Origin: Immundisolibacterales bacterium
GTDB taxonomy: Bacteria > Pseudomonadota > Gammaproteobacteria > HK1
Direction: 5' to 3'
Assembly: GCA_026712715.1 (NCBI GenBank)
Contig: JAPOPW010000076.1
Location: 1 to 54,349, forward strand
DNA: 54,349 bases
Positions 17,015 to 25,634 of the stretch are shown here, piece by piece. The stretch's first letter is position 1; every line of letters begins with the position of its first letter. The notes beneath the pieces were generated by a model that did not search any database, had not been told where the DNA came from, and saw only the letters and a program-made list of their open reading frames with translations. The position numbers and the translations under genes are program-made.

Positions 17015-18476
17015 ATGGAGCTGTATCGCAAGGTTCGTCTGGCGTGCCGGGACGGGATGAGCGAGCGCGCGGCGGCGCGCCATTTCGGGATCTCGCGCCA
17101 GAGCGTGCGGAAGATGCTGGAGTTCTCCGTTCCGCCGGGGTACCGGCGCACGGCCCCGGTGCGCCGTCCCAAGCTCGATGGATTCACCGGACTTATCGAC
17201 GAGTGGCTTCGCAGGGACCGCGACGACGACCATCGCAAGCAGAAGCACACGGCGAAGCGCAATTTCGAGCGTCTTCGCGACGAGCACGGCTTCGCCGGCG
17301 GGTACACGATCGTGAAGGACTACGTGCGCGAGCATCATCGCCGGCGCCGGGAGATGTACGTGCCGCTGGTTCATCCGCCGGGGCATGGGCAGGCTAGTTT
17401 CGGGCAAGAGCAAGGTCCATTTCTTCGCCTTCGACCTGCCGCAAAGCGACGCGTCGTGCGTTCGGGCGTACCCCGCGGCGACGGCCGAGGCGTGGGTCGA
17501 CGGGCACGTGCACGCATTCTCGTTCTTCGGTTCGGTCCCGTTGTCGATGCTCTACGACAACGACCGGTGTCTTGTGTCGCGGATCGAGCGCGATGGGTCG
17601 CCCCGGCGGACGCAGCTGTTCAGCGGATTTCTCTCGCACTACCTCATCCGGGACCGGTACGGGCGTGCGGGCAAGGGCAACGACAAGGGAGCGGTGGAGG
17701 GCCTGGTGGGCTGGTCGCGGCGCAACTTCATGGTCCCGCTGCCGGACTTTGCGAGCTTCGAAGCGTTCAACGAGTATCTTGAGCGGCGCTGCCGCGAGCG
17801 CCAGGGCGACGTTCTTCGTGGGCATCGCCAGAGCATAGGCGAGCGCCTCAAACGCGATCTGGAGGCGATGGCCGCGCTGCCCGCGGCGCCGTTCGATGCC
17901 TGTCATCAAGCTCCCGGTCAGGTGAGCTCGCAGTCGCTGGTGCGCTTCCAGACCAACGACTACTCCGTCCCGGTCGCCTACGGACATCGCCAGGTCTGGG
18001 TGCGCGGCTACGTCGAGCAGGTCGTGATCGGGTGCGGGGCGGAGATCATCGCCCGCCACCGCCGGTCCTACGAGGGCGAAGACACCGTCTTTGACCCGCT
18101 GCACTACCTGCCGCTTATCGAGGGCAAGATCGGTGCGCTGGACCAGGCGGCGCCGCTCGCCGGGTGGGAGCTGCCCGATGCGTTCGCGACCCTTCGCCGG
18201 TTGATGGAGGCGCGCTCGGGGCGTGCCGGACGCCGGGAGTACGTGCAGGTCCTCCGGCTGCTGGAGACGTTCGGCCTGGACGACGTGCACGCGGCGGTCA
18301 AGCACGCCCTTCGCTTGGGCGCCATTGGTTTCGACGCGGTCAAGCACCTGGTGCTGTGCCGGGTCGAGAAACGTCCGTCGCGGCTCGACCTCGACGTCTA
18401 TCCGTACCTTTCCAAGGCCAACGTCGCCAAGACCCGTGCGGCGAGCTACCTGTGCCTGATGTCCGGAGATACGTGA
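17015..18476 (+). pseudogene. istA: IS21-family transposase IstA, frameshifted with a small deletion
   Basis: The first frame (MELYRKVRLACRDGMSERAA to MYVPLVHPPGHGQA) holds the helix-turn-helix and the start of the catalytic domain. The second frame, from about 17390 (GKSKVHFFAFDLPQSD to the stop at 18476), carries the rest, including SMLYDNDRCLVSR and GKGNDKGAVEGLVG. Compared with the family, about ten residues around the first catalytic Asp (HGQxDFGEA...) are missing and the Asp is replaced by Ser (HGQASFG). The gene therefore has both a frameshift and a lost catalytic residue. The stop overlaps the istB start. Confidence 0.85.
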
Positions 18477-19240
18477 TGAGCGAGGCGCCCCGGATCCTGC
18501 TCGAACATCGGCTCAAGACGCTCAAGCTCCCGACCTTCCTTCGCGACTACGAGAAGGTGGCGCGCCAGTCGGCGCACGAGGGCCTGGACCACACCCAGTT
18601 CCTGTCGCGCCTGGTCGAGCTCGAGCTCATCGACCGCGAACGGCGCTTGGTCGAGCGGCGCATCAAGGCGGCGAAGTTCCCCACCGTGAAAAACCTGGAC
18701 AGCTTCGAGTTCAAGGCCATCCCGTCGCTCAACAAGGTCCGGGTCCTGGAGCTCGCCCGGTGCGAGTGGATCGAGCGTCGCGAGAACGTGATCGCTCTGG
18801 GGCCGAGCGGAACGGGGAAGAGTCATGTGGCTCAGGGGCTCGGATTGGCCGCATGCCAGCGAGGAATGTCCGTACGCTTCGTCACCGCCGCGGCGCTCGT
18901 GCACGAACTCATGGAGGCGCGCGATGAACGACGCCTGATGCGGCTGCAAAAGCAGCTCGCCAACCACAAGCTGCTCATCATCGACGATCTGGAGTTCGTC
19001 CCGTTATCGAAAACCGGGGCGGAGCTGCTGTTCGAACTGGTCTCGCAGCGCTACGAGCGTGCCGCAGTCCTCATCACCTCGAATCTTCCCTTCGACGAAT
19101 GGACCGAGACGTTCGGCTCGGAGCGCCTGACCGGGGCGCTGCTCGACCGTCTCACCCATCATGTCCATATCCTGGAAATGAACGCCGAGAGCTTCCGCCT
19201 CAACCACAGCCGCGCGCGCAAAACGGCCCCCGCGGGCTGA
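18476..19240 (+). CDS. istB: IS21-family helper ATPase IstB
   Basis: 254 residues, full length for IstB, a DnaC-like AAA+ ATPase that assembles on target DNA and activates IstA. Walker A GPSGTGKS and Walker B LLIIDDLEF are visible, followed by the sensor SNLPFDEW and the C-terminal ERLTGALLDRLTHH (arginine-finger region). The ATG overlaps the istA stop as ATGA, the standard IS21 coupling. The frame is intact although its partner transposase is broken, so it could only act in trans with a related IstA. Confidence 0.93.
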   Translation: MSEAPRILLEHRLKTLKLPTFLRDYEKVARQSAHEGLDHTQFLSRLVELELIDRERRLVERRIKAAKFPTVKNLDSFEFKAIPSLNKVRVLELARCEWIERRENVIALGPSGTGKSHVAQGLGLAACQRGMSVRFVTAAALVHELMEARDERRLMRLQKQLANHKLLIIDDLEFVPLSKTGAELLFELVSQRYERAAVLITSNLPFDEWTETFGSERLTGALLDRLTHHVHILEMNAESFRLNHSRARKTAPAG

Positions 19241-19510
19241 CCGTCGCGCCGTCCTGAGCCGGAAACTCCGGTCGGGCTACACCCTCCCTGCGATTCCGCC
19301 ACCCGCCGCCCCAAGCCGAACCCCGACCTCCTCGGACCACCTCACCCCCACGGCCGCGGTGGCAGTATTTTGCTCCGCCCTTTGGTCCGGTTTCTCGCCG
19401 CCCTTGACAGTCCGAACACCGGGAGAACTCCCCGGACGGCAGGAGAAGACCCACCCAGACGTTGGTCTGGGCGGTGTTCGGATAATCAACGAGTTATGTT
19501 CGCCTTAGGT

Positions 19511-19535
19511 CCGTTCTCGGACAGTATGAGAACGG
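19511..19535 (-). terminator. Hairpin downstream of tmRNA
   Basis: A perfect 8-bp stem, CCGTTCTC with GAGAACGG and a 9-nt loop, begins 5 nt beyond the encoded CCA end of ssrA. It lacks a U-tract, so it may act in 3' processing or as a weak terminator. Confidence 0.45.
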
Positions 19536-19539
19536 TAGA

Positions 19540-19897
19540 TGGTGGAGGCGGCGGGAATCGAACCCGCGTCCGCTGGCGCTCCACTTTCGGCTCTACATGC
19601 TTAGCCGCGTCTTTCAGTTTGACCGGTCGCCCCCCGACGGGCAGGGTTGCAACCGGCGAGCCCGCTTGAGCTTTAGCGACTTCAGGCGCGGGCCGCCCGT
19701 CCTCGCGATCTTGTGTTGGGTGACTCCTCTATCCGAACGCACAAGCACGTGCCGGGAAGGAGCTGGGGCCGCTAAGCCGCCAGAGCGTAGTTGTCGTCGT
19801 TGGCAACTATTGAGGTTTGCAACTGGATTTACGAGGTATGTTGCGCCTCGGCATGCACCTTGAGCTTTGCCACCCTCGTCGAAACCTGGTCGCCCCC
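19540..19897 (-). ncRNA. ssrA: tmRNA (SsrA)
   Basis: A one-piece tmRNA of about 358 nt. The 5' end GGGGGCG pairs with CGCCTCC near the 3' end to make the alanyl acceptor stem, and CCA is encoded (19540-19542). The T-arm GGTTCGATTCC is present. The mRNA-like part at 19804-19772 reads GCC AAC GAC GAC AAC TAC GCT CTG GCG GCT TAG, giving tag ANDDNYALAA after the charged Ala; E. coli has ANDENYALAA. It rescues ribosomes stalled on mRNAs lacking stop codons, together with SmpB, whose gene lies just upstream on the same strand. Confidence 0.96.
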
Positions 19898-19909
19898 AGG
19901 GGAGGAACG

Positions 19910-19915
19910 ATTGTA
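19910..19915 (-). promoter_or_regulatory. Candidate -10 element of ssrA
   Basis: TACAAT on the minus strand lies 12 nt before the mature 5' end of tmRNA, in the 72-bp gap between smpB and ssrA. No convincing -35 hexamer is seen at the normal distance. Confidence 0.35.
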
Positions 19916-19969
19916 CACCAGATTCAGCCGTCCGCCCGGGGGAGGCCGCATTGCCCGGCCGAACCGCGT

Positions 19970-20443
19970 TCAGCGGGATTTCATCAACCGTTGGCGTTCG
20001 CGCTGCCAGTCGCGGTCGCGGTCCGCCGCCCGCTTGTCGGCGCGGCGCTTGCCCTTCGCGGTCGCGATGGCGAGCTTGGCCCGGCCCCGGCTCCAGTGCA
20101 GGTCGAGCGGAACCACGGTGTAGCCCTCGCGCTGGACCGCCCCGGCCAGGCGATCGATCTCCCGGCGGTGGAGCAGGAGGCGCCGCGAGCGCACCGGATT
20201 GGTCTCGACGTGGGTCGACGCCGAAGGCAGCGGGGAGATGTGGGTGCCCTCCAGATACGCTTCTCCGTTGCGGAAGGCGACGTATCCCTCGGTCAACTGC
20301 GCGCGCCCGCTTCGAAGGCTCTTCACCTCCCAACCCTCGAGCGCGATTCCCGCCTCGAGCCGATCCTCGAGCCGGTACTCGAAACGTGCGCGGCGGTTGG
20401 CCGCGATCACGTTGGCGCCTCCGGACTTCTTCTTGCGAGCCAC
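19970..20443 (-). CDS. smpB: SsrA-binding protein SmpB
   Basis: 157 residues, normal length. It binds tmRNA and delivers it to stalled ribosomes. Family patterns are [57 protein letters not shown] and [20 protein letters not shown], ending in the basic, flexible tail ([20 protein letters not shown]) that enters the mRNA channel. The start is GTG at 20443 (GTG GCT CGC AAG AAG), giving the usual ARKKK beginning; no ATG fits. It lies directly upstream of ssrA, the most common arrangement, and is divergent from ratA across 60 bp. Confidence 0.95.
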   Translation of the reverse strand: MARKKKSGGANVIAANRRARFEYRLEDRLEAGIALEGWEVKSLRSGRAQLTEGYVAFRNGEAYLEGTHISPLPSASTHVETNPVRSRRLLLHRREIDRLAGAVQREGYTVVPLDLHWSRGRAKLAIATAKGKRRADKRAADRDRDWQRERQRLMKSR

Positions 20444-20490
20444 GCCCCCGCCTATCGATGTCTGCGCGCGGCCGGCGCGCCCCGCCCCGT

Positions 20491-20496
20491 TATACT
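20491..20496 (+). promoter_or_regulatory. Candidate -10 element of ratA
   Basis: TATACT lies only 7 nt before the ratA ATG. If used, transcription would begin at or next to the start codon, giving a leaderless mRNA. No good -35 hexamer is visible 17 bp upstream, and no ribosome binding site fits in the gap. Confidence 0.3.
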
Positions 20497-20503
20497 TCCG
20501 GCC

Positions 20504-20950
20504 ATGGAACGGATCGAGCGTTCCGCGGTCGTGCCGGCCGGCCGGGAGGAGACGTTCGCGCTCGTCGCGGACGTGTCCTCGTATCCCGAGTTCGTACCGT
20601 ATTGCATCGGCGCCAAGGTCACGCCCGTCGGAAACGGCGTGATCGATGCGAGCTTGCGGATGGCGCGGGGTCCCATCCGGTTCTGGCTCACCACGCGCAA
20701 CCGCGAGCACGCGCCGGACCGCATCGAGATGCGACTCGTCAAGGGGCCCTTCGGACTGCTGAACGGCCACTGGTCGTTCGAGGATGCGTCCGGCGGGGGG
20801 ACGCGTGTGTCGCTGAATCTGGAGTTCGACGGTGCGAGCCGGTTCCTCGGCCGGTTCGCGGCGCCGTTTCTGAACGAGCTCGCCGATTCCATGGTCACCG
20901 CGTTCGTCCGGAGAGCCGGCCGCGCGACGCGTTCACCGCGCGCGGGCTGA
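20504..20950 (+). CDS. ratA: Ubiquinone-binding START/COQ10-family protein RatA
   Basis: 148 residues of the START-like COQ10/RatA family: [20 protein letters not shown] at the N-terminus, [17 protein letters not shown], and the C-terminal helix [17 protein letters not shown]. Homologues bind ubiquinone; in E. coli RatA was also described as a toxin interfering with 70S assembly. The gene is conserved next to smpB in proteobacteria, as here (divergent). The usual partner rnfH/ratB does not follow: bamE, on the other strand, comes next. Confidence 0.88.
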   Translation: MERIERSAVVPAGREETFALVADVSSYPEFVPYCIGAKVTPVGNGVIDASLRMARGPIRFWLTTRNREHAPDRIEMRLVKGPFGLLNGHWSFEDASGGGTRVSLNLEFDGASRFLGRFAAPFLNELADSMVTAFVRRAGRATRSPRAG

Positions 20951-20995
20951 GCGAGGGCGGCAGCAGTCCGGCCATCGCCGCCCGAGCGGGGCTCG

Positions 20996-21481
20996 CTACC
21001 CGTCGTTCTTCGTTCGCCGGAGCATGCGACGGAAGAACCCCTTCTCGGGAGGCCGCGGAGGCACGGTGACCACCCTTGCCGATTCGGGCTCGGACGAAGG
21101 GGCGCCGGCCGGCGGCAGGTCTCCTTCGATCCGGGCGAGAAGGTCGTCCTCGAAGTGCAGGACGATACGCCGCCACTCGCCGTCCTCTCCGCCGGGCGCG
21201 AACGAGTAGAGGTAGTCCCATCGGTCCGGGTGAAAGACATCGTCGACCGCTGGGCTGCCGAGCAGATGGAGCACCTTGCCGCGCGGCATGCCGATCTCGA
21301 GCCGGGCAAGGGCCGCGTCGTTGAGGGCGTTTCCCTGACGGACATCGAGCCGGTAGAGGCCGGGGACCCTCAGATCGAGATCGGGGATCACGTCGGGAAC
21401 CCGGTCGCATCCGGTGACCAGCAGTCCGGCGACGACCATCCCCGCCGAGGTCCTCGCCGCACGGCGCGTGCCCCCCTTCAT
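20996..21481 (-). CDS. bamE: Outer-membrane assembly lipoprotein BamE
   Basis: 161 residues. A short lipoprotein signal ends in the lipobox LVTGC (Cys25), so the mature protein is anchored in the outer membrane facing the periplasm. The body fits BamE/SmpA of the BAM complex: YRLDVRQGNALNDAALARLE, IGMPRGKVLHLLGSPAV and DVFHPDRWDYLYSF. The C-terminal 35 residues (PPAGAPSS to RRMLRRTKNDG) are longer and more basic than in enteric homologues. The ATG overlaps the recN stop as ATGA, so the two genes are translationally coupled. Fur, often divergent from bamE in this group, is absent. Confidence 0.9.
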   Translation of the reverse strand: MKGGTRRAARTSAGMVVAGLLVTGCDRVPDVIPDLDLRVPGLYRLDVRQGNALNDAALARLEIGMPRGKVLHLLGSPAVDDVFHPDRWDYLYSFAPGGEDGEWRRIVLHFEDDLLARIEGDLPPAGAPSSEPESARVVTVPPRPPEKGFFRRMLRRTKNDG

Positions 21482-23157
21482 TTGCGCATCTCCGGCTGCC
21501 GGGCCGAGTCGAGCATCTCCCTCGCATGGTCGAGCGAGCGCGCGGTAACGCTCGACCCCGCGAGCATTCGCGCGATTTCCTCGGTGCGCGCCTCGCCCGC
21601 CACGGTTCGTACTCGCACGCTCGTCATCGCTCCGTTCGCTCCCTTCGAGACGGTGAGATGGCCATGGGCCTGCGATGCGACCTGGGGAAGGTGGGTCACG
21701 CAAAGCACCTGGCAGCTCTCCGCCAGGCGGCGCAGATGCCGGCCGACGAGCTCCGCTACCCGGCCCCCGACCCCGCTGTCGATTTCGTCGAACACCATCA
21801 CCGGCAGGCCCCCACGCGACGCCACAAGAATACCAAGGCTTATCCGCGACTGCTCCCCTCCCGACGCGGCGCGCGCGAACGGCACCGGCGGGTGCCCGGG
21901 GTTGACACGGATCCGGAACTCCACGTCGTCGATTCCGGTGGCTCTCTCCTCTCGTGCGGGCTTCAGCTCGACCGAGAATGCGCCGTTCTCGAACCCGAGC
22001 TCGCGCATGCGCCGGGTGACTTCCCGGGCCAGTCGGGCGCCGGCGTCGGTCCGGCTCGCGCTGAGACGCTCCGCCGTCTCCCGGTAGGCGGCCCGGGTGG
22101 CGTCGCGCGCCGCCTCGAGCTCGCGCACCCGCGCTTCTCCGGACTCGAGTCCGTCGAGCTCCGCGCGCAGGGCGTCGCGGCGATCGGGGAGCTCGTCCGC
22201 CGATATCCGGTGCTTGCGGCCGGCATCGTGCAGCGCAGCCATCCGGTTCTCGATTGCGGCGAGGCGCGCCGGATCGGTGTCGATTTCGCGGGCGAAGGCC
22301 CGGACCGCCGCGCCCGCCTCCGTGACGTGCACGAGCGCCGATTCGAGGAGCTCGCGGGCATTCTCCGTGAGGCCGGGCACCCGGCGCTCGATGTCGGCAA
22401 GGCGGTCGAGCGCGTGGTGCACGGCGGAGCCTGCCGCGTGCTCGCCGCTCGCCAGGGCGTCCTCGATCTCCTCGGCACGGCTGCGGATCTCGATTGCGTG
22501 GGAGAGGCGCCGCAGTTCCGCCGAGAGCTCCGACGCCTCCCCCGACTGCGCGCCGAGCGCTTCCAGCTCGTCGAGCTGGAAGCGCAGGTAGTCGATGCGC
22601 CGTTCCCGATCCGTGCCGTCGAGAGATCGGGCGTCGTCGAGCTCGGCGGTGATCGATACAAGGAGCCGGTAGCGCTCCGCCGTTCGCAACACGAGATTGG
22701 CGTGTCCGGCCGCGACGTCCAGGATCCGGAGCTGATGGGCCGGCCGGAGCAGGGCATGGTGGGAGTGCTGGCCCTGGAGATCCACGAGCCGGGATCCGAG
22801 CTCGCGCAGCGACCGGTTTGAAACGGGAGTGTCGTTGATCCACGCGCGCGATCGCCCGTCCGGGGAGATGCGACGGCGAAGGACCCATTCCCCTTCATCG
22901 TCGAGGCCAAGGGTCTCGCGGAGATCGGCGAGGTCCGGCAGCCCGCTCCCGTCGAACGTCGCCGCGACCTGCGCGCGTTCCGCGCCCGGGCGGACCATGT
23001 CCGCGCTCGCGCGTCCGCCGAGCGCGAACCCGAGGGCATCGACGAGGATCGACTTCCCGGCGCCAGTCTCCCCGGTAAGCGCGGTGAGACCCGCCCCGAG
23101 GTCCACGTCGAGCCGGTGAATGATGGTGAAGTCGCGGACAGCGAGATGAGTCAGCAC
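21478..23157 (-). CDS. recN: DNA repair protein RecN
   Basis: 559 residues, usual length. An SMC-like ATPase for double-strand break repair. Walker A GETGAGKS lies near the N-terminus, a long coiled coil occupies the middle (about 160-360), and the C-terminal head has the ABC signature ASGGEQSR and Walker B VMVFDEIDSGVGG. The GTG at 23157 gives the conserved beginning VLTHLAVRDFTIIHRLDVDL; an ATG at 23196 would add 13 residues without homology. It is co-transcribed with bamE. No clear LexA site is seen upstream, in the gap to the divergent hrcA. Confidence 0.93.
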   Translation of the reverse strand: MLTHLAVRDFTIIHRLDVDLGAGLTALTGETGAGKSILVDALGFALGGRASADMVRPGAERAQVAATFDGSGLPDLADLRETLGLDDEGEWVLRRRISPDGRSRAWINDTPVSNRSLRELGSRLVDLQGQHSHHALLRPAHQLRILDVAAGHANLVLRTAERYRLLVSITAELDDARSLDGTDRERRIDYLRFQLDELEALGAQSGEASELSAELRRLSHAIEIRSRAEEIEDALASGEHAAGSAVHHALDRLADIERRVPGLTENARELLESALVHVTEAGAAVRAFAREIDTDPARLAAIENRMAALHDAGRKHRISADELPDRRDALRAELDGLESGEARVRELEAARDATRAAYRETAERLSASRTDAGARLAREVTRRMRELGFENGAFSVELKPAREERATGIDDVEFRIRVNPGHPPVPFARAASGGEQSRISLGILVASRGGLPVMVFDEIDSGVGGRVAELVGRHLRRLAESCQVLCVTHLPQVASQAHGHLTVSKGANGAMTSVRVRTVAGEARTEEIARMLAGSSVTARSLDHAREMLDSARQPEMRK

Positions 23158-23532
23158 CGGGCCGAACGGCGGAATGCGGGCGGGCGAGGCTAGCATGCGA
23201 TCGGGCGTCCGCCAACCGCTGCGTGCTGCGGCGGCGGGGCCGGATCGCGTCGCGACTTCGGGGCCGGAGTCGAAATCGAATTGCGGTAGCCGGGACCACC
23301 GGACGCGGGGCGGCCCCTCGTGCACGGTCTTCGCCCGACGCGTTCGCTTGATGCGTTCGCCCGATGCGTTCGCCCGAACCAGGAATCCCGGTCCGACCTC
23401 GATCACCCACGTGCTTCGAGCGCTTGGGCTCCCGGCCGAGGGGAACGCGATGTTCGCGTGTGGTCTGGAGGGGTTTTCCGGCGGGAATGGCCAGTGCTAA
23501 ATTCGGCGTCGGAAATCCCGCTCGGGGCACGA

Positions 23533-24597
23533 ATGGCTCAAAATCGACGGGTGTGCAATCTTGGCGAGCGCGCCCAGAACCTGTTGAAGCTCCTGGTGGA
23601 GCAGTACATCCGGGACGGCCAGCCGGTCGGTTCGCGGACGCTGTCGCGCGGCACGAATCTCGATCTCAGTCCCGCGACCATTCGCAACGTCATGTCGGAT
23701 CTCGAGGAAATGGGGTTCATCCGGTCGCCGCACACCTCGGCCGGCCGCGTCCCCACGGTCCAGGGATACCGCGTGTTCGTCGACGATCTGCTCGCCGTGC
23801 AGCCGCTGAAATCCACCGAGGTGAGCCGCCTCGCCGGCGATCTGGAGGTCGAGGTCCGCTCCGCGCCCGGTCCGCAGGAGGTCGTGGAGGCCGCGTCGCG
23901 GATGCTGAGCGAGTTCACCCGTTTCGTCGGCGTGGTCACCGTCCCCCGAAAGAGCCACGAGCACCTGCGGCACGTGGAGTTCCTTCCCCTTTCCGGGAGC
24001 CGCGTGCTCGTCGTCCTCGTGCTCAATCAGCAGGAGGTGCAGAACCGGATCATCTCGACCGACCGGCCCTATTCGGCGAACGAGCTCGTGCAGGCCGCGA
24101 ACTACCTCAACGCCCACTACGCCGGGCGCAACCTCGATGAGGTGCGAAGCGAGATCCTCCGCGACCTGCGGGCGACGCGCGATCGACTGAGCGAGATGAC
24201 GACGAGCGTCGTCGAGATGGCGGAAAAGGGGCTGCGGGTCGACGATCCCGGTGGCGACTACGTCGTTCGGGGTTATACCAATCTGATGGACCACGGCGAG
24301 CCGGAAGACATCGAGCGCCTGCGCCAGCTCTTCGACGCGTTCGCCGAGAAGCGGATGCTTCTGCACCTTCTGGATCGCTCCCAGGATGCGGAGGGGGTCC
24401 AGCTCTTCATCGGCGAGGAATCGGGATTCGACGTCCTCGACCGCTACAGCGTCGTCACCTCGCGCTATGAGGTCGACAGCGAGGTGGTGGGGGTGCTCGG
24501 GGTCATCGGCCCGACCCGCATGGCGTACGAGCGGGTCATTCCGGTCGTCGATATCACCGCCCGTCTGCTCGGGGCGGCCTTGAACCAGCGCCAATAG
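23533..24597 (+). CDS. hrcA: Heat-inducible transcription repressor HrcA
   Basis: 354 residues, full length. It represses heat-shock operons by binding CIRCE operators and needs GroESL for activity. Family patterns are LGERAQNLLKLLVEQYIRDG, QPVGSRTLSRGTNLDLSPAT and IRNVMSDLEEMGFIRSPHTS-AGR in the winged helix-turn-helix (1-85). A GAF-like domain follows, ending LGVIGPTRMAYERVIPVVDI. It heads the hrcA-grpE-dnaK-dnaJ group. No full CIRCE inverted repeat was found in the window; only a half-site-like AGTGCTAA lies about 40 bp upstream. The stop is TAG, and a sigma-32-like promoter for grpE overlaps the end of the gene. Confidence 0.94.
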   Translation: MAQNRRVCNLGERAQNLLKLLVEQYIRDGQPVGSRTLSRGTNLDLSPATIRNVMSDLEEMGFIRSPHTSAGRVPTVQGYRVFVDDLLAVQPLKSTEVSRLAGDLEVEVRSAPGPQEVVEAASRMLSEFTRFVGVVTVPRKSHEHLRHVEFLPLSGSRVLVVLVLNQQEVQNRIISTDRPYSANELVQAANYLNAHYAGRNLDEVRSEILRDLRATRDRLSEMTTSVVEMAEKGLRVDDPGGDYVVRGYTNLMDHGEPEDIERLRQLFDAFAEKRMLLHLLDRSQDAEGVQLFIGEESGFDVLDRYSVVTSRYEVDSEVVGVLGVIGPTRMAYERVIPVVDITARLLGAALNQRQ

Positions 24598-24606
24598 CGC
24601 CCATTT
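24579..24606 (+). promoter_or_regulatory. Sigma-32-like heat-shock promoter before grpE
   Basis: CTTGAA (24579-24584), a 15-bp spacer and CCCATTT (24600-24606) match the sigma-32 pattern CTTGAA-N13/15-CCCCATnT. It overlaps the 3' end of hrcA and would give a leader of about 60 nt for grpE. Confidence 0.6.
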
Positions 24607-24674
24607 CTCCACCACGGCCCCGTCGCGCCCCGCGGCGGGCGAACGCGGTCGAGTTCATCCTGGAGGGTCAGCCC

Positions 24675-25475
24675 GTGAAAGCCGAACGCCGTGCGGCGAA
24701 GGACAAGTCCGCCGATTCCCCGCGCTCTTCCGGCGAGTCGAACGAGGGTCGTCGCGCGTCCGACGCCGAGGAGGTGGGTGACCCGCGAATGGCCGGCGAA
24801 CCGGACCGCGAGGGCCCCGGGGCGGGGACGGAAAGCGGAGGGAACGGAGAAGGGTCCGCGACGCGCCCCGGCGCTGCCCCGGCTGCAGGCGACGGCTCGG
24901 GCGGGTCGGCGCGCGCCGGGATTGATCCGCAAGGCGGAGCGGGGGAAGGAGCAGGCGAAGGAATGGACGAGAGATTGGACGAGGGAATCGACGAAGTCGT
25001 CGTCGAGACCGGTGAGTCGGTCCTGGCGCAACTCGAAGAGGCGAATCGCGCGCTCTCCGACGAGCGCGAGGCGACGCTCCGTGCCCGGGCCGAAGTCGAG
25101 AACGTGCGCCGCCGCGCCGCGCGCGATGTCGAGCAGGCCCACCGATTCGGAATCGAGGGGCTGGTCGGCGAGCTTCTGCCGGTGCGTGACGGTCTGGAGC
25201 TCGGCATCCGCGCCGCGAACGAGGAAGGGAGCACCGTGGAGAGCCTTGCGGAGGGCACCTCGATGACGCTTCGCATGCTCGCCGCCGCCCTCGAGAAGTT
25301 CGGCGCAGTGGAGGTCGACCCTGCGGGTGAGGACTTCGACCCCCAGTACCACCAGGCGATGTCCATACAGGAGTCCGAAGGCGTGGAGCCCGGGAAAGTG
25401 CTGCAGGTGTTTCAGAAGGGCTGTCTGCTGCACGGTCGTGTCATTCGACCGGCAATGGTGATCGTCTCGCGATAG
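24675..25475 (+). CDS. grpE: Nucleotide exchange factor GrpE with long acidic N-terminal extension
   Basis: 266 residues against about 190-200 in most bacteria. The conserved part starts near residue 110: coiled coil VLAQLEEANRALSDEREATL, RARAEVENVRRRAARDVEQA and HRFGIEGLVGELLPVRDGLE. The beta domain follows (FGAVEVDPAGEDFDPQYHQA to VLQVFQKGCLLHGRVIRPAM-VIVS). It promotes ADP release from DnaK. The first 110 residues are Gly/Glu/Ala-rich and probably disordered. The GTG at 24675 is chosen because GGAGGG lies 7 nt upstream; an ATG at 24964 (MDERLDEG) with AAGGA just before it is an alternative giving about 170 residues, close to the family norm. Confidence 0.9.
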   Translation: MKAERRAAKDKSADSPRSSGESNEGRRASDAEEVGDPRMAGEPDREGPGAGTESGGNGEGSATRPGAAPAAGDGSGGSARAGIDPQGGAGEGAGEGMDERLDEGIDEVVVETGESVLAQLEEANRALSDEREATLRARAEVENVRRRAARDVEQAHRFGIEGLVGELLPVRDGLELGIRAANEEGSTVESLAEGTSMTLRMLAAALEKFGAVEVDPAGEDFDPQYHQAMSIQESEGVEPGKVLQVFQKGCLLHGRVIRPAMVIVSR

Positions 25476-25566
25476 CCACCGGCCGTCCGGCCGGTCCGGA
25501 CCATTCGGGGCTCGCGTCCGGGAGGCTCGACTCCGGCCGGCCCCTCGCGGCCTCGCGCCCCTCCGG

Positions 25567-25594
25567 TTGAAATTGCCGCCTGGCGCCGCATATT
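25567..25594 (+). promoter_or_regulatory. Sigma-32-like heat-shock promoter before dnaK
   Basis: TTGAAA (25567-25572), 13 bp, then CCGCATATT (25586-25594) fits the sigma-32 consensus. It lies about 40 bp before the dnaK ATG in the 159-bp grpE-dnaK gap, giving dnaK its own heat-shock start site. Confidence 0.6.
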
Positions 25595-25634
25595 GGCGTC
25601 TACATGCATTCGTCGAATTCTCGGAGCACCCGAA

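Larger units (their letters stand above)
16872..19388 (+). mobile_element. IS21-family element, transposase frameshifted
   Basis: The istA-istB pair is bounded by imperfect inverted ends. At left TGCAAACGGCGGTGCAAAAG (from 16872) runs into TAGACCAC; at right GTGGCAGTATTTTGCTCCGC (from 19359) runs into CCTTTGG. The two are inverted matches over most of about 28 bp. Exact ends and a target duplication cannot be fixed by eye. Because istA is broken, the element cannot move by itself. It sits between the ABC-F gene and ssrA, at the boundary between the decayed region and the core block. Confidence 0.7.

Noticed and set aside
23490..23505. CIRCE operator upstream of hrcA
   Set aside because: Only one half (AGTGCTAA) is present; the opposite half TTAGCACTC with 9-bp spacing is absent.
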